Assembly (NCBI RefSeq): GCF_001598375.1
Contig: NZ_BCYV01000009.1
Location: 124,001 to 188,000, forward strand
Direction of reading: 5' to 3'
Length of the DNA stretch: 64,000 nucleotides
From: Novosphingobium capsulatum NBRC 12533
GTDB taxonomy: Bacteria; Pseudomonadota; Alphaproteobacteria; Sphingomonadales; Sphingomonadaceae
In this document: one piece after another, positions 25,739-31,975 of the stretch
Numbering within the stretch: the first letter of the stretch is position 1
Layout of the letters: each line of letters opens with the position of its first letter
Notes under the pieces: model-generated
The model's input: only the letters and a program-made list of their open reading frames with translations
Told to the model about the DNA's origin: nothing
Database searches by the model: none
Translations under genes and position numbers: made by a program

Positions 25739-26059
25739 ATGACGCCGCCACCCCAAGAGTGGAGCCTGACTGCTCTTTGCTTTGTGCTGATGCTTCAGAG
25801 CTTCGGCATGTTCCGTGTGATAAGCCGATTACAGCGGATCGTATTCAAACTGGAAGATATGGCATTCGTCTCGCGACCATCACGGGAACATATCATCAGG
25901 CTGCAAGCATTGCGGTTGGCTCAAACCAGATGCTCTATGTCGGCGTTCGGCGCCAGCAACGACGATATCGTAATGCTTGCCGCCAGGTATTCCCACTTTT
26001 TAGACGGACACGAGCTGCCACATTCGGAGGATACGACAGCTCGGTCAGTCACCCTTTAA
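25739..26059 (+). CDS. Small early phage protein with N-terminal hydrophobic helix, function unknown
   Basis: The 106-residue ORF starts with an AAGGGAACG ribosome-binding site 31 bases after the Cro-like gene. The N-terminus (WSLTALCFVLMLQSFGMFRV) is hydrophobic. The end NDDIVMLAARYSHFLDGHEL looks like a short helix-rich domain seen at the end of some small phage proteins. A longer competing frame (from 25705) overlaps it but has poorer residue composition. Function unknown. Confidence 0.6.
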   Translation: MTPPPQEWSLTALCFVLMLQSFGMFRVISRLQRIVFKLEDMAFVSRPSREHIIRLQALRLAQTRCSMSAFGASNDDIVMLAARYSHFLDGHELPHSEDTTARSVTL

Positions 26060-26244
26060 TCGGGTTTAATGCGCCGCTGACCCTCCGCCGCCGTATAGCA
26101 TTCCGCATACAAATCGAGAAATCCTTTGCGAGTGAGTGTCGCGGCTTGTGTGACCTTGTCGAGATGACGGATACGATTCGTCAGGTCAAACGCTACACGA
26201 GCAGTGGTCCCACTGCCTTCGGCCCCATTATTTTCGTCACTCAT
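26056..26244 (-). CDS. Small hypothetical protein, convergent
   Basis: The 62-residue ORF is convergent with the preceding one (four-base overlap of ends). The composition is acidic at the start (MSDENNGAEG) and basic at the end (EGQRRIKPD), with a helical middle. This is normal for a small soluble protein. No family is recognised, and only length and composition support it. Confidence 0.45.
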   Translation of the reverse strand: MSDENNGAEGSGTTARVAFDLTNRIRHLDKVTQAATLTRKGFLDLYAECYTAAEGQRRIKPD

Positions 26245-26290
26245 TACGATAAGCTTTCAGTCGTTGGTGGAACACCGACTGTAGCTAAAG

Positions 26291-26315
26291 CCGGGGGCGT
26301 CGCAAGCGCCCCCGG
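26291..26315 (+). other. Perfect 9-bp hairpin ahead of CII-like gene
   Basis: CCGGGGGCG (26291-26299) and CGCCCCCGG (26307-26315) surround the loop TCGCAAG. It ends 15 bases before the ATG at 26331. No U-tract follows. It may terminate weakly or lie in the leader and affect translation of the next gene. Confidence 0.5.
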
Positions 26316-26330
26316 TGGGCGGCTGTGGAA

Positions 26331-26783
26331 ATGACCAAGCGACGCGATCCTCTCACCGTGCACCAGGCGCTCACCGTGATCGCCGCGCGCATCGGGTGGG
26401 ACAAGTGCGGCATGCTGGTGGGCCGCAGCGGGCGCCTGGTGCGCATGTGGTCCGATCCCGATGCCGATAGCGAGATTTCGATTCTCGACGCCATGCGGCT
26501 CGACCGCGCATTTATCGAGGCCGGGGGCGACCATGCGCCGATCCTGCGCGTCTACAGCTTCCAGTTGGACATTGCCGCCAGCGACGGCACCGCGGACATG
26601 ACGCGCGCTGCCGCTGCCGCTGCCAAGGAAAGCGGCGAGGCGGTGGCCGCCCTGCTCGATGCCGCGATGCATCCGCAAGACCCGGCCGCGCTGCGCCGCG
26701 CGCGCAAGGAAGGGGAGGAAGCGTTGGCCGCGATCACCGATGGCCTGGCCGCGCTCGATCGCCAGGAACGGGAGGCGCATTGA
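26331..26783 (+). CDS. CII-like phage regulatory protein (tentative)
   Basis: The 150-residue protein has an N-terminal helical region, DPLTVHQALTVIAARIGW then VGRSGRLVRMWSDPD, that resembles the CP76/CII-like regulators of P2-type phages, in which a helix-turn-helix is followed by a helical tail. Here the tail is Ala/Glu-rich. A GTG at 26325 is an alternative start. It ends over the start region of the Ogr-like gene. The role as regulator is inferred. Confidence 0.6.
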   Translation: MTKRRDPLTVHQALTVIAARIGWDKCGMLVGRSGRLVRMWSDPDADSEISILDAMRLDRAFIEAGGDHAPILRVYSFQLDIAASDGTADMTRAAAAAAKESGEAVAALLDAAMHPQDPAALRRARKEGEEALAAITDGLAALDRQEREAH

Positions 26784-27135
26784 CCATGGCCCCCCAGCCC
26801 CTGCCCGATCCTGGCCACAACCAGCTCACGCCGGCTCGCACGACCGGCTGCGCTGCCCCCATTGCGACACGGTGGGCCAGCGCCGCACGAGCCGCGAGAT
26901 CACGCCGACGCACCGCGACATCTATTACCAGTGCGCCAACCTGTTTTGCGGGCATAGCTGGAAGGCCAGCGAGACCTATGACTATGGCATCGCGCCCAGC
27001 GCCATCCCCAACCCGCGCGTAACGCTGCCCATGCGGCCCGTCACCCGGCAGGAAGCCATCGAGATCATGCGCCCGCGCGATGCGGCGCAGCCCGAACTGT
27101 TCGACAGCGCCAGCCCGCCGGAGCTTCCCGGCTGA
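26779..27135 (+). CDS. Ogr/Delta-type zinc-finger late activator, unusual start
   Basis: The frame carries the full Ogr/Delta signature: LRCPHCDTVGQRRTSREITP, then YYQCANLFCGHSW. Four Cys bind one zinc, and the protein activates late promoters through RNA polymerase alpha. No ATG, GTG or TTG lies close to the zinc finger in this frame. The nearest good signal is ATT at 26779, overlapping the preceding stop, with GGGAGG before it. An ATG at 26740 would also be in frame, with 44 bases of overlap. Alternatively the ATG at 26785, one frame away, was the original start and one base was gained or lost. The C-terminal extension (to 27135) is longer than in P2 Ogr (72 residues). Confidence 0.85.
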   Translation: MDHGPPAPARSWPQPAHAGSHDRLRCPHCDTVGQRRTSREITPTHRDIYYQCANLFCGHSWKASETYDYGIAPSAIPNPRVTLPMRPVTRQEAIEIMRPRDAAQPELFDSASPPELPG

Positions 27136-27229
27136 GCTGCCCCTTTTCCTGACCGCCCCACATTCCCGCTTCCCCGCCGCCGGGCCTCGTCTCCGGCGAC
27201 GGCCGAACTTTGCCCGAAAGGAACGCCCG

Positions 27230-27418
27230 ATGCGCCTTCGCCCACCTGCCGTTTTCCAATGCTCATGCAGCACGCAGCACAACTCTGCCGATGGCGTCGC
27301 CCCGGCAGGCTGGACCACGCGGCACGGACAGGCCTGGTGCCCCGATTGCACCAAGGCCGGCGTGCCCGTGCGCCAGTTGCTCCACGGCGGCAGCCGCGCC
27401 GCACGGAGGGCCGCCTGA
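27230..27418 (+). CDS. Small Cys-rich early protein
   Basis: The 62-residue product has CSCSTQHNSADGVAPAGW and CPDC, a pattern of four Cys able to bind zinc. GAAAGGAACG lies before the ATG. Its stop overlaps the start of the next gene. The type resembles small zinc-ribbon proteins of phage early regions, with no known role. Confidence 0.65.
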   Translation: MRLRPPAVFQCSCSTQHNSADGVAPAGWTTRHGQAWCPDCTKAGVPVRQLLHGGSRAARRAA

Positions 27419-27675
27419 TGCCCCCGCGCGCCGCCCCCGCCCACTTTCCCTATGATCACGGCTCGCTCGCCCAGAACGACACCCGCGATCCCCGCGCCTG
27501 GCGCCTGGCCAACAAGGCCCGCTTCGATGCGCTCTGTCCCCTGCCCGATCGGGGCACCGGCGCACGCCAGGTGCATCCCAAGGATCGCAAGGCCCGCCTC
27601 GCCGCCGCTCGCCAGTGGCGGATCGACATGAAGCCGCATTTTGACGCCCTCTATGGCCCGGAGACCGACGCATGA
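27418..27675 (+). CDS. Early phage protein of unknown function
   Basis: This 85-residue ORF overlaps both neighbours (one base before, four after), a sign of real translation. It contains HGSLAQNDTRDPRAWRLANK and a charged helical middle. No known family is recognised. It belongs to the tightly coupled early cluster that ends with the integrase. Confidence 0.6.
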   Translation: MPPRAAPAHFPYDHGSLAQNDTRDPRAWRLANKARFDALCPLPDRGTGARQVHPKDRKARLAAARQWRIDMKPHFDALYGPETDA

Positions 27676-27848
27676 AGCGCTTTCGCAAGATCCTGCGCGC
27701 CTGCCTGATCCCGGCCCTGCGCGCGCTCGGCGCCGCCGCGATGTGCTATTGGTTGATCTGGCTGGACCCTACCGATGGCCAGTTCCTGGTGCTGTTCGCC
27801 CTGGCGGTCTCTGGCTGGCTCTGGTCCATCTGCCGGAGCAAGCTGTGA
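27672..27848 (+). CDS. Short membrane protein, 58 residues
   Basis: The ATG at 27672 lies inside the stop of the previous gene. The product has two hydrophobic segments (LIPALRALGAAAMCYWLIWL and FLVLFALAVSGWLWSIC) joined by a short polar loop, with a basic start (MKRFRKILR). It is too short to be recognised by general gene calling. Its overlaps with both neighbours support it. No function is known. Confidence 0.6.
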   Translation: MKRFRKILRACLIPALRALGAAAMCYWLIWLDPTDGQFLVLFALAVSGWLWSICRSKL

Positions 27849-28528
27849 TGGCGCGAGTACTTATCGGCTGCGAGCGCAGCGGTGTCTTGCGGCGCGCGTT
27901 TCTGACGCTGGGGTTCGACGCATGGTCATGCGATCTCGAGCCGTCTGACGATAACAGCAACCGTCATATTCGCGGCGATCTGCGCGACCACCTATGTGAT
28001 GGCTGGGATCTGCTCGCAGTCCTGCATCCGCCATGCACGCGCCTTTGCAACAGCGGGGTGCGCTGGCTGTATATCGGCGGCAAGAAGGTGAACGGTTGCG
28101 ATCCTGAAGGTTGGCGTGCTCTCGATGCGGCTTGCGAATTCTATCGTACATGCCGAGACGCCCCCATTCCACGCAGGGCGATCGAGAACCCGGTGATGCA
28201 TCGCCACGCCATTGAGCGAACGAGGCGCGGCCCTGTTCAGTTCGTCCAGCCTTGGTGGTTTGGCGATCGGGCATTCAAGGCCACCGGCCTTGAGTTGATC
28301 AACCTCCCGAAGCTCACGCCTTCCAACCAATTGCAGCCACCACGTCCCGAATCCATCGAGCACAAGCAATGGAGCAAAGTCCATCGTCAATCCGGTTGGG
28401 GCAACGCTGCGCAAGATCGGTCACGTATCCGCTCACAAACCTTCCCCGGCATGGCCGCTGCGATGGCCGAGCAGTGGGGGCGGCTTCTCGACATTCAGGC
28501 CGCACAATTCGCGCTGGAGGCAGCATGA
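27848..28528 (+). CDS. Dcm-like protein of phage type (possible cytosine methyltransferase relative)
   Basis: This 226-residue protein has VLIGCERSGVLRRAFLTLGF at its start (a Rossmann-type SAM-binding region), LHPPCTRLCNSGVRWL with a PPC motif like the catalytic motif IV, and AIENPVMHRH like motif VI (ENV) of C5-methyltransferases. The usual target-recognition domain is missing and the length is short, as in a widespread phage family of unclear activity. The ATG overlaps the previous stop by one base. It could protect DNA or be catalytically inactive; I cannot tell. Confidence 0.75.
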   Translation: MARVLIGCERSGVLRRAFLTLGFDAWSCDLEPSDDNSNRHIRGDLRDHLCDGWDLLAVLHPPCTRLCNSGVRWLYIGGKKVNGCDPEGWRALDAACEFYRTCRDAPIPRRAIENPVMHRHAIERTRRGPVQFVQPWWFGDRAFKATGLELINLPKLTPSNQLQPPRPESIEHKQWSKVHRQSGWGNAAQDRSRIRSQTFPGMAAAMAEQWGRLLDIQAAQFALEAA

Positions 28529-28728
28529 ACCGGCAATCTGATCGATCAAGGCGCAAGGCCCGCGCCGAAATCCGCCACCAGCACGCCACGCGCCGCCTGG
28601 CGCAGCACGAGGACGATCTGCTCGAGGCGTCGGACGCCTGGGGCGTGGCGGGCGTGGTACTGGGCCTGGCCGGCTTCCTGTGGATGGCTGCGCGTTGCGG
28701 CCCCACGCTCTTCCCCAGCCTGTTCTGA
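28525..28728 (+). CDS. Small membrane-anchored early protein
   Basis: The 67-residue product has a very basic start (MNRQSDRSRRKARAEIRHQH) and one membrane span near the end (AWGVAGVVLGLAGFLWMAA). It overlaps the Dcm-like gene by four bases (ATGA). No family is known. Confidence 0.55.
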   Translation: MNRQSDRSRRKARAEIRHQHATRRLAQHEDDLLEASDAWGVAGVVLGLAGFLWMAARCGPTLFPSLF

Positions 28729-28737
28729 GGCGGCGCG

Positions 28738-29013
28738 ATGAGCGACCAACTCACCATCCCGGTTGCCCTGCCGGAAGAGCACCGCGCGGCCGACGATCGC
28801 CTCCGGCTGCTGATCGAGCGCATCGAGCGGCTCGAGGAGGAAAAGAAGGGCATCAGCGACGATATCCGCGACGTCTATGGCGAGATGAAATCGGCCGGCT
28901 ACGACACCAAGTGCGCCCGCCAGATCATCCGCCTGCGCAAGATGCGGCCCGATGACCGGCGCGAGATGGAAGCCATCCTCGACGTCTACAAGAACGCTCT
29001 GGGGATCGATTGA
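28738..29013 (+). CDS. GapR-like DNA-binding protein (DUF2312)
   Basis: This 91-residue protein carries the DUF2312 signature: RLLIERIERLEEEKKGISDD, then IRDVYGEMKSAGYDTK and IIRLRKM. The family includes GapR of Caulobacter, a coiled-coil tetramer that clamps overtwisted DNA and helps chromosome replication. Its occurrence in an early phage operon suggests a role in phage replication or transcription topology. It overlaps the next small gene by one base. Confidence 0.88.
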   Translation: MSDQLTIPVALPEEHRAADDRLRLLIERIERLEEEKKGISDDIRDVYGEMKSAGYDTKCARQIIRLRKMRPDDRREMEAILDVYKNALGID

Positions 29014-29189
29014 TGCAGACCGCTCATGCTCCGTCCAAGTTCCGCCAGTCCGACATTCGCCGTGCGATCGGCGCCGTGGCGGGCATGGGCTTTGAAGCAA
29101 TCCGCGTTGCCATCCGCCTGGATGGCAGCCTGGAGGTGACCGTGCGCCGCAATGCGCTCGATGACACCCAGGGAGAGGAGCTAGATTGA
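29013..29189 (+). CDS. Short hypothetical protein ahead of integrase, 58 residues
   Basis: The ATG at 29013 shares a base with the preceding stop, and its stop shares a base with the integrase ATG at 29189. The product contains FRQSDIRRAIGAVAGMGFEA followed by a beta-like stretch IRVAIRLDGSLEVTV. It is too short for routine calling but well supported by overlaps. It may be a small regulator of excision, but that is a guess from position. Confidence 0.55.
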   Translation: MQTAHAPSKFRQSDIRRAIGAVAGMGFEAIRVAIRLDGSLEVTVRRNALDDTQGEELD

Positions 29190-30247
29190 TGGCCCGCCGC
29201 TGGCTCCCTGACAACGTGACGGCCTACAAGGACCGGCACGGAAAGACCCGCTATCGCTTCCGCAAGACGGGTGTGCCCGCGCATCATTTCCGCAACGCGC
29301 CAGGCACACCCGAATTCATGGCCGAGTATTTGGCCGCGCAGCAAGCAGTGAAGCTGCCCGTGGAGCGTTGGGCGCCCTACACCTATGATGCGCTGATCGT
29401 AAGCTTCTACCAAAGCCCGCGCTGGATCGACAGCAAGCCGGCCACACAGAAGACCTATCGCAACATCATCGAACGCTTCCGGTCAAAGAACGGCGACAAG
29501 GACGTGCGGCGTGTGACCACCGCAAACATCGAGCGCAAGCTATCCTCGATGCGGGAGACACCGGCCGCCGCGAACAACCTGCGCAAGGTGCTGGCGCGGC
29601 TCCACCGTCATGCGATCAAGCTGGGCTGGCGCCAGGACAACCCAGTCGATGCCACCGACTCATTTCGCACCGGCAAGGGCTTCCACGCCTGGACCGAATC
29701 GGAAATCGACGCCTTCGATTCTCGCTGGCCTTTCGGCACACGCGAGCGCCTGGCCAAGGAACTGCTGCTGGCAACCGCCCAGCGCCGCTCCGATGCCATC
29801 AAGATCGGCCCGGGCAATCGTCAGGGTGACGCTCTGATCCTGCACCATAACAAGAACGACAGCGGCACCGTGGTGCCGATGGGCCCGGATCTGATCGAGG
29901 CCTTGCGCACCTTCCCCGGCGGCGAATCGTTCTATCTGGAAACGCAGTTTGGCAAGCCGTTCAGCTCGACCGGCTTCTACAACTGGTTCAAGCGCGCCTG
30001 CGTGAAGGCAGGCATCCCGCACTGCTCACCGCACGGCCTGCGCAAGGCCACGAGCCGCCGCCTGGCCGAAGCCGGCGCCACCACGCTCGAAGGCCGCGCT
30101 GTGACCGGCCACAAGACCGACAAAGAATTTGCGAAATATGCCGAGAGCGCCAGCAAACGCGCACTAGCGGGCAAGGCGATGGCGAACGTGCACGAAAAGT
30201 TCGCCAAAATCCCGGCCAACAAGGAGGTAAACCCCCGTGAAGACTAA
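29189..30247 (+). CDS. Tyrosine-family site-specific integrase
   Basis: This 352-residue protein has the tyrosine recombinase fold: an N-terminal DNA-binding part (about residues 1-90), a core-binding SAM-like domain (NIIERFRSKNGDKDV...) and the catalytic domain. Catalytic residues are Arg in TAQRRSDAIK, the HGLRKATSRR motif (His-X-X-Arg), His in TGHKT and Tyr in FAKYAES. The ATG at 29189 is preferred to the TTG at 29186. It stops 16 bases before the tRNA-Tyr 3' end, which indicates integration into that tRNA. It is the last prophage gene. Confidence 0.95.
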   Translation: MARRWLPDNVTAYKDRHGKTRYRFRKTGVPAHHFRNAPGTPEFMAEYLAAQQAVKLPVERWAPYTYDALIVSFYQSPRWIDSKPATQKTYRNIIERFRSKNGDKDVRRVTTANIERKLSSMRETPAAANNLRKVLARLHRHAIKLGWRQDNPVDATDSFRTGKGFHAWTESEIDAFDSRWPFGTRERLAKELLLATAQRRSDAIKIGPGNRQGDALILHHNKNDSGTVVPMGPDLIEALRTFPGGESFYLETQFGKPFSSTGFYNWFKRACVKAGIPHCSPHGLRKATSRRLAEAGATTLEGRAVTGHKTDKEFAKYAESASKRALAGKAMANVHEKFAKIPANKEVNPRED

Positions 30248-30249
30248 GG

Positions 30250-30300
30250 AAATTGAGTACTGGTGGTGGACAGGGCTAGATTCGAACTAGCGTACGCTTG
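30250..30300. other. Likely attachment site at tRNA-Tyr 3' end
   Basis: The integrase ends at 30247 and tRNA-Tyr (minus strand) starts at 30264 with its 3' CCA end facing the integrase. Phages of this type usually recombine within the 3' half of a tRNA and restore it. The other att copy lies outside the window, so the core cannot be read. Confidence 0.55.
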
Positions 30301-30349
30301 CGCGGGCAGATTTACAGTCTGCTGCCTTTAACCACTCGGCCACCTGTCC
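30264..30349 (-). tRNA. tRNA-Tyr (GUA anticodon)
   Basis: On the minus strand the acceptor GGACAGG pairs with CCTGTCC, followed by A and an encoded CCA. The anticodon loop CTGTAAA shows GUA, and a long variable arm is present as in class II tRNA-Tyr. The T arm is CTAGTTCGAATCTAG. All canonical arms fold, so it is functional although it borders the prophage. Confidence 0.96.
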
Positions 30350-30538
30350 ACACCAGATTTGCCGGTGCGAGGAGCGCCTTTTTCAAGGCTTTCCTGCATT
30401 TGAATGGGCCGTTTCGCTGCAAGCGATCCGGTCCGTCCGGCCGAGTGAGAGGCCCTTTGGCGAACCATCGCTTGCCTGTCAATGGGGGGGCTGGCTAAGG
30501 GCGATGCAGTTTTCGATTTTTATGCACAGGTGTTCGCA

Positions 30539-31387
30539 ATGCCCCGCCACGATGATGACCAAGACAAGCGCCACGACAGTGGCAAGAAGAGCCGCTCATT
30601 GCGCGGCCGGGCCGGGCGCAACCAGGGTGGGCGCGGATCGGGCCGTGGCAGCACCGGCACGGTGCGGCTGTGGGGCCGCCATGCCGTGGAAGCGGCGCTG
30701 ACCAACCCCAACCGCACCGCCAAGAAGCTGTGGGGCACGCGCGAGGCGATCCAGGAAATGCTGGACGATCATGACGCCGAACTGCCGCGCGATCTGCCGG
30801 TGGAATATGCCCAGGCGGTGGATCTGGGCCGCCTGGTGGCGCGCGACGCGCCGCACCAGGGCCTGGTGCTGGAATGCCTGCCGCTGGACGACGTGGCGCT
30901 GGACGATGTGCTGGACGAGGCCGAGGGCCGCACGCTGGTCCTGCTCGACCAGGTGACCGACCCGCACAACGTGGGCGCCATCCTGCGCAGCTGTGCCGCG
31001 TTCGACGTGGCCGCGCTGATCACCCAGGATCGCCATGCCCCGCCCGAATCGGGCACGCTGGCCAAATCGGCATCGGGCGCGCTGGAATCGGTGCCGTGGG
31101 TGCGGGTGGTCAACCTGGCGCGCGCGCTCGAATCGATTTCCGAGGCCGGCTATTGGCGAATCGGGCTGGACGGCGAAGGCGAAGCGGAATTCCCCCATGC
31201 CCTGCCCGCCGGCCCGGTGGCCCTGGTGCTGGGCGCGGAGGGCGAAGGCATGCGGCACAACGTGATGCAGCATTGCGATGCCATTGCCCGCCTGCCGATC
31301 AGCGGTGCGATCGAAAGCCTCAATGTCTCCAACGCGGCCGCCATCGCCCTCTATGCCGCCGCCACGCGCCCGGGCGTGGAGGACTGA
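30539..31387 (+). CDS. rlmB: 23S rRNA 2'-O-methyltransferase, RlmB type (SpoU family)
   Basis: This 282-residue protein has the SPOUT knot signature: LLDQVTDPHNVGAILRS, VLGAEGEGM and SLNVSNAAAIALYAAA. The N-terminal 60 residues are a basic, Gly/Arg-rich extension (RGRAGRNQGGRGSGRG) before the short domain WGRHAVEAALTNP. The ATG at 30539 is chosen because the extension upstream is not conserved-looking. It methylates Gm2251 in 23S rRNA in E. coli. An intrinsic bidirectional terminator follows. Confidence 0.9.
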   Translation: MPRHDDDQDKRHDSGKKSRSLRGRAGRNQGGRGSGRGSTGTVRLWGRHAVEAALTNPNRTAKKLWGTREAIQEMLDDHDAELPRDLPVEYAQAVDLGRLVARDAPHQGLVLECLPLDDVALDDVLDEAEGRTLVLLDQVTDPHNVGAILRSCAAFDVAALITQDRHAPPESGTLAKSASGALESVPWVRVVNLARALESISEAGYWRIGLDGEGEAEFPHALPAGPVALVLGAEGEGMRHNVMQHCDAIARLPISGAIESLNVSNAAAIALYAAATRPGVED

Positions 31388-31433
31388 ACCGCCGTTGTGC
31401 GGAACACGGGAATTTCTTTTTCCACATAAAAAA

Positions 31434-31462
31434 GGGGCCGCGTCGGCATGCGACGCGGCCCC
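31434..31462. terminator. Bidirectional intrinsic terminator between rlmB and HU
   Basis: GGGGCCGCGTCG (31434-31445) pairs with CGACGCGGCCCC (31451-31462) around GCATG, with an A run before and six T after. It ends both rlmB and the converging HU gene. Confidence 0.9.
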
Positions 31463-31487
31463 TTTTTTGTCTTGCAGCGCGATGGGG

Positions 31488-31760
31488 TCAGTTCACCGCG
31501 TCCTTCAGCCCCTTGCCGGCCTTGAACTTGGGCTGGGCCGAAGCCTTGATGGCCATCGGTTCGCCGGTGCGGGGGTTGCGGCCGGTCGACGCCTTGCGCT
31601 TGGCAACCGAGAACGTGCCGAAGCCGACCAGGCGCACTTCCTCGCCCTTGGCCAGCGCGCCGGAAATCGATTCGAACACGGCTTCGACAGCCTTGATGGC
31701 ATCGCCCTTGGACAGGCCGCTGACATCGGCGACGGCGCTGATCAGATCGTTCTTGTTCAT
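31488..31760 (-). CDS. DNA-binding protein HU
   Basis: The 90-residue protein is a standard HU subunit: MNKNDLISAVADVSGLSKG at the start, EVRLVGFGTFSVAKRKA in the middle and GRNPRTGEPMAIKAS as the DNA-binding arm. It bends and compacts DNA. It is convergent with rlmB and shares a terminator with it. The lon gene lies upstream in the same direction. Confidence 0.96.
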   Translation of the reverse strand: MNKNDLISAVADVSGLSKGDAIKAVEAVFESISGALAKGEEVRLVGFGTFSVAKRKASTGRNPRTGEPMAIKASAQPKFKAGKGLKDAVN

Positions 31761-31919
31761 GTGCGGAAACCCCCTACCAATCTACTGGACAGCAAATGTT
31801 GGAAAATCGTGATTTCGGGTGCGGCGGAAAAGAGCCGAGAAAAAAAGCGCTGTCAAAGGCAAAAGCACGCAAAACCCGCAATTTATCCCCGATAGTGGCC
31901 GACCTTGCGGGCAAGCAAA

Positions 31920-31948
31920 AGCCGCGCGCAACGATGTTGCGCGCGGCT
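31920..31948 (-). terminator. Intrinsic terminator of lon
   Basis: AGCCGCGCGCAAC (31920-31932) pairs with GTTGCGCGCGGCT (31936-31948) with a three-base loop. On the minus strand TTTTGC follows. It lies 28 bp behind the lon stop. Confidence 0.85.
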
Positions 31949-31975
31949 CCCGTCAAACTACGGTAGAAACTGCGC

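Larger units (their letters stand above)
1..30300. mobile_element. P2-like prophage (right part; left end outside window)
   Basis: The module order gpO-N-M-L-X, R-S, V-W-FI-FII-E/E'-T-U-D, a CI repressor, an Ogr activator and a tyrosine integrase defines a P2-type temperate myophage. The terminase large subunit and portal genes (P2 gpP, gpQ), which normally precede gpO, must lie to the left. The right boundary is placed at the tRNA-Tyr 3' end just past the integrase. Differences from P2 are an inverted block carrying J-I-H-fibre-lysis on the minus strand, an AT-rich cargo gene beside the repressor, and no recognisable replication initiator in the window. The structural set looks complete apart from the frameshifted fibre, so the element could be functional. 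Confidence 0.95.

Noticed and set aside
25705..26334. Long plus-strand frame overlapping the small early genes
   Set aside because: Its translation is irregular in composition and it conflicts with the shorter frame at 25739, which has a better ribosome-binding site and more natural residues.
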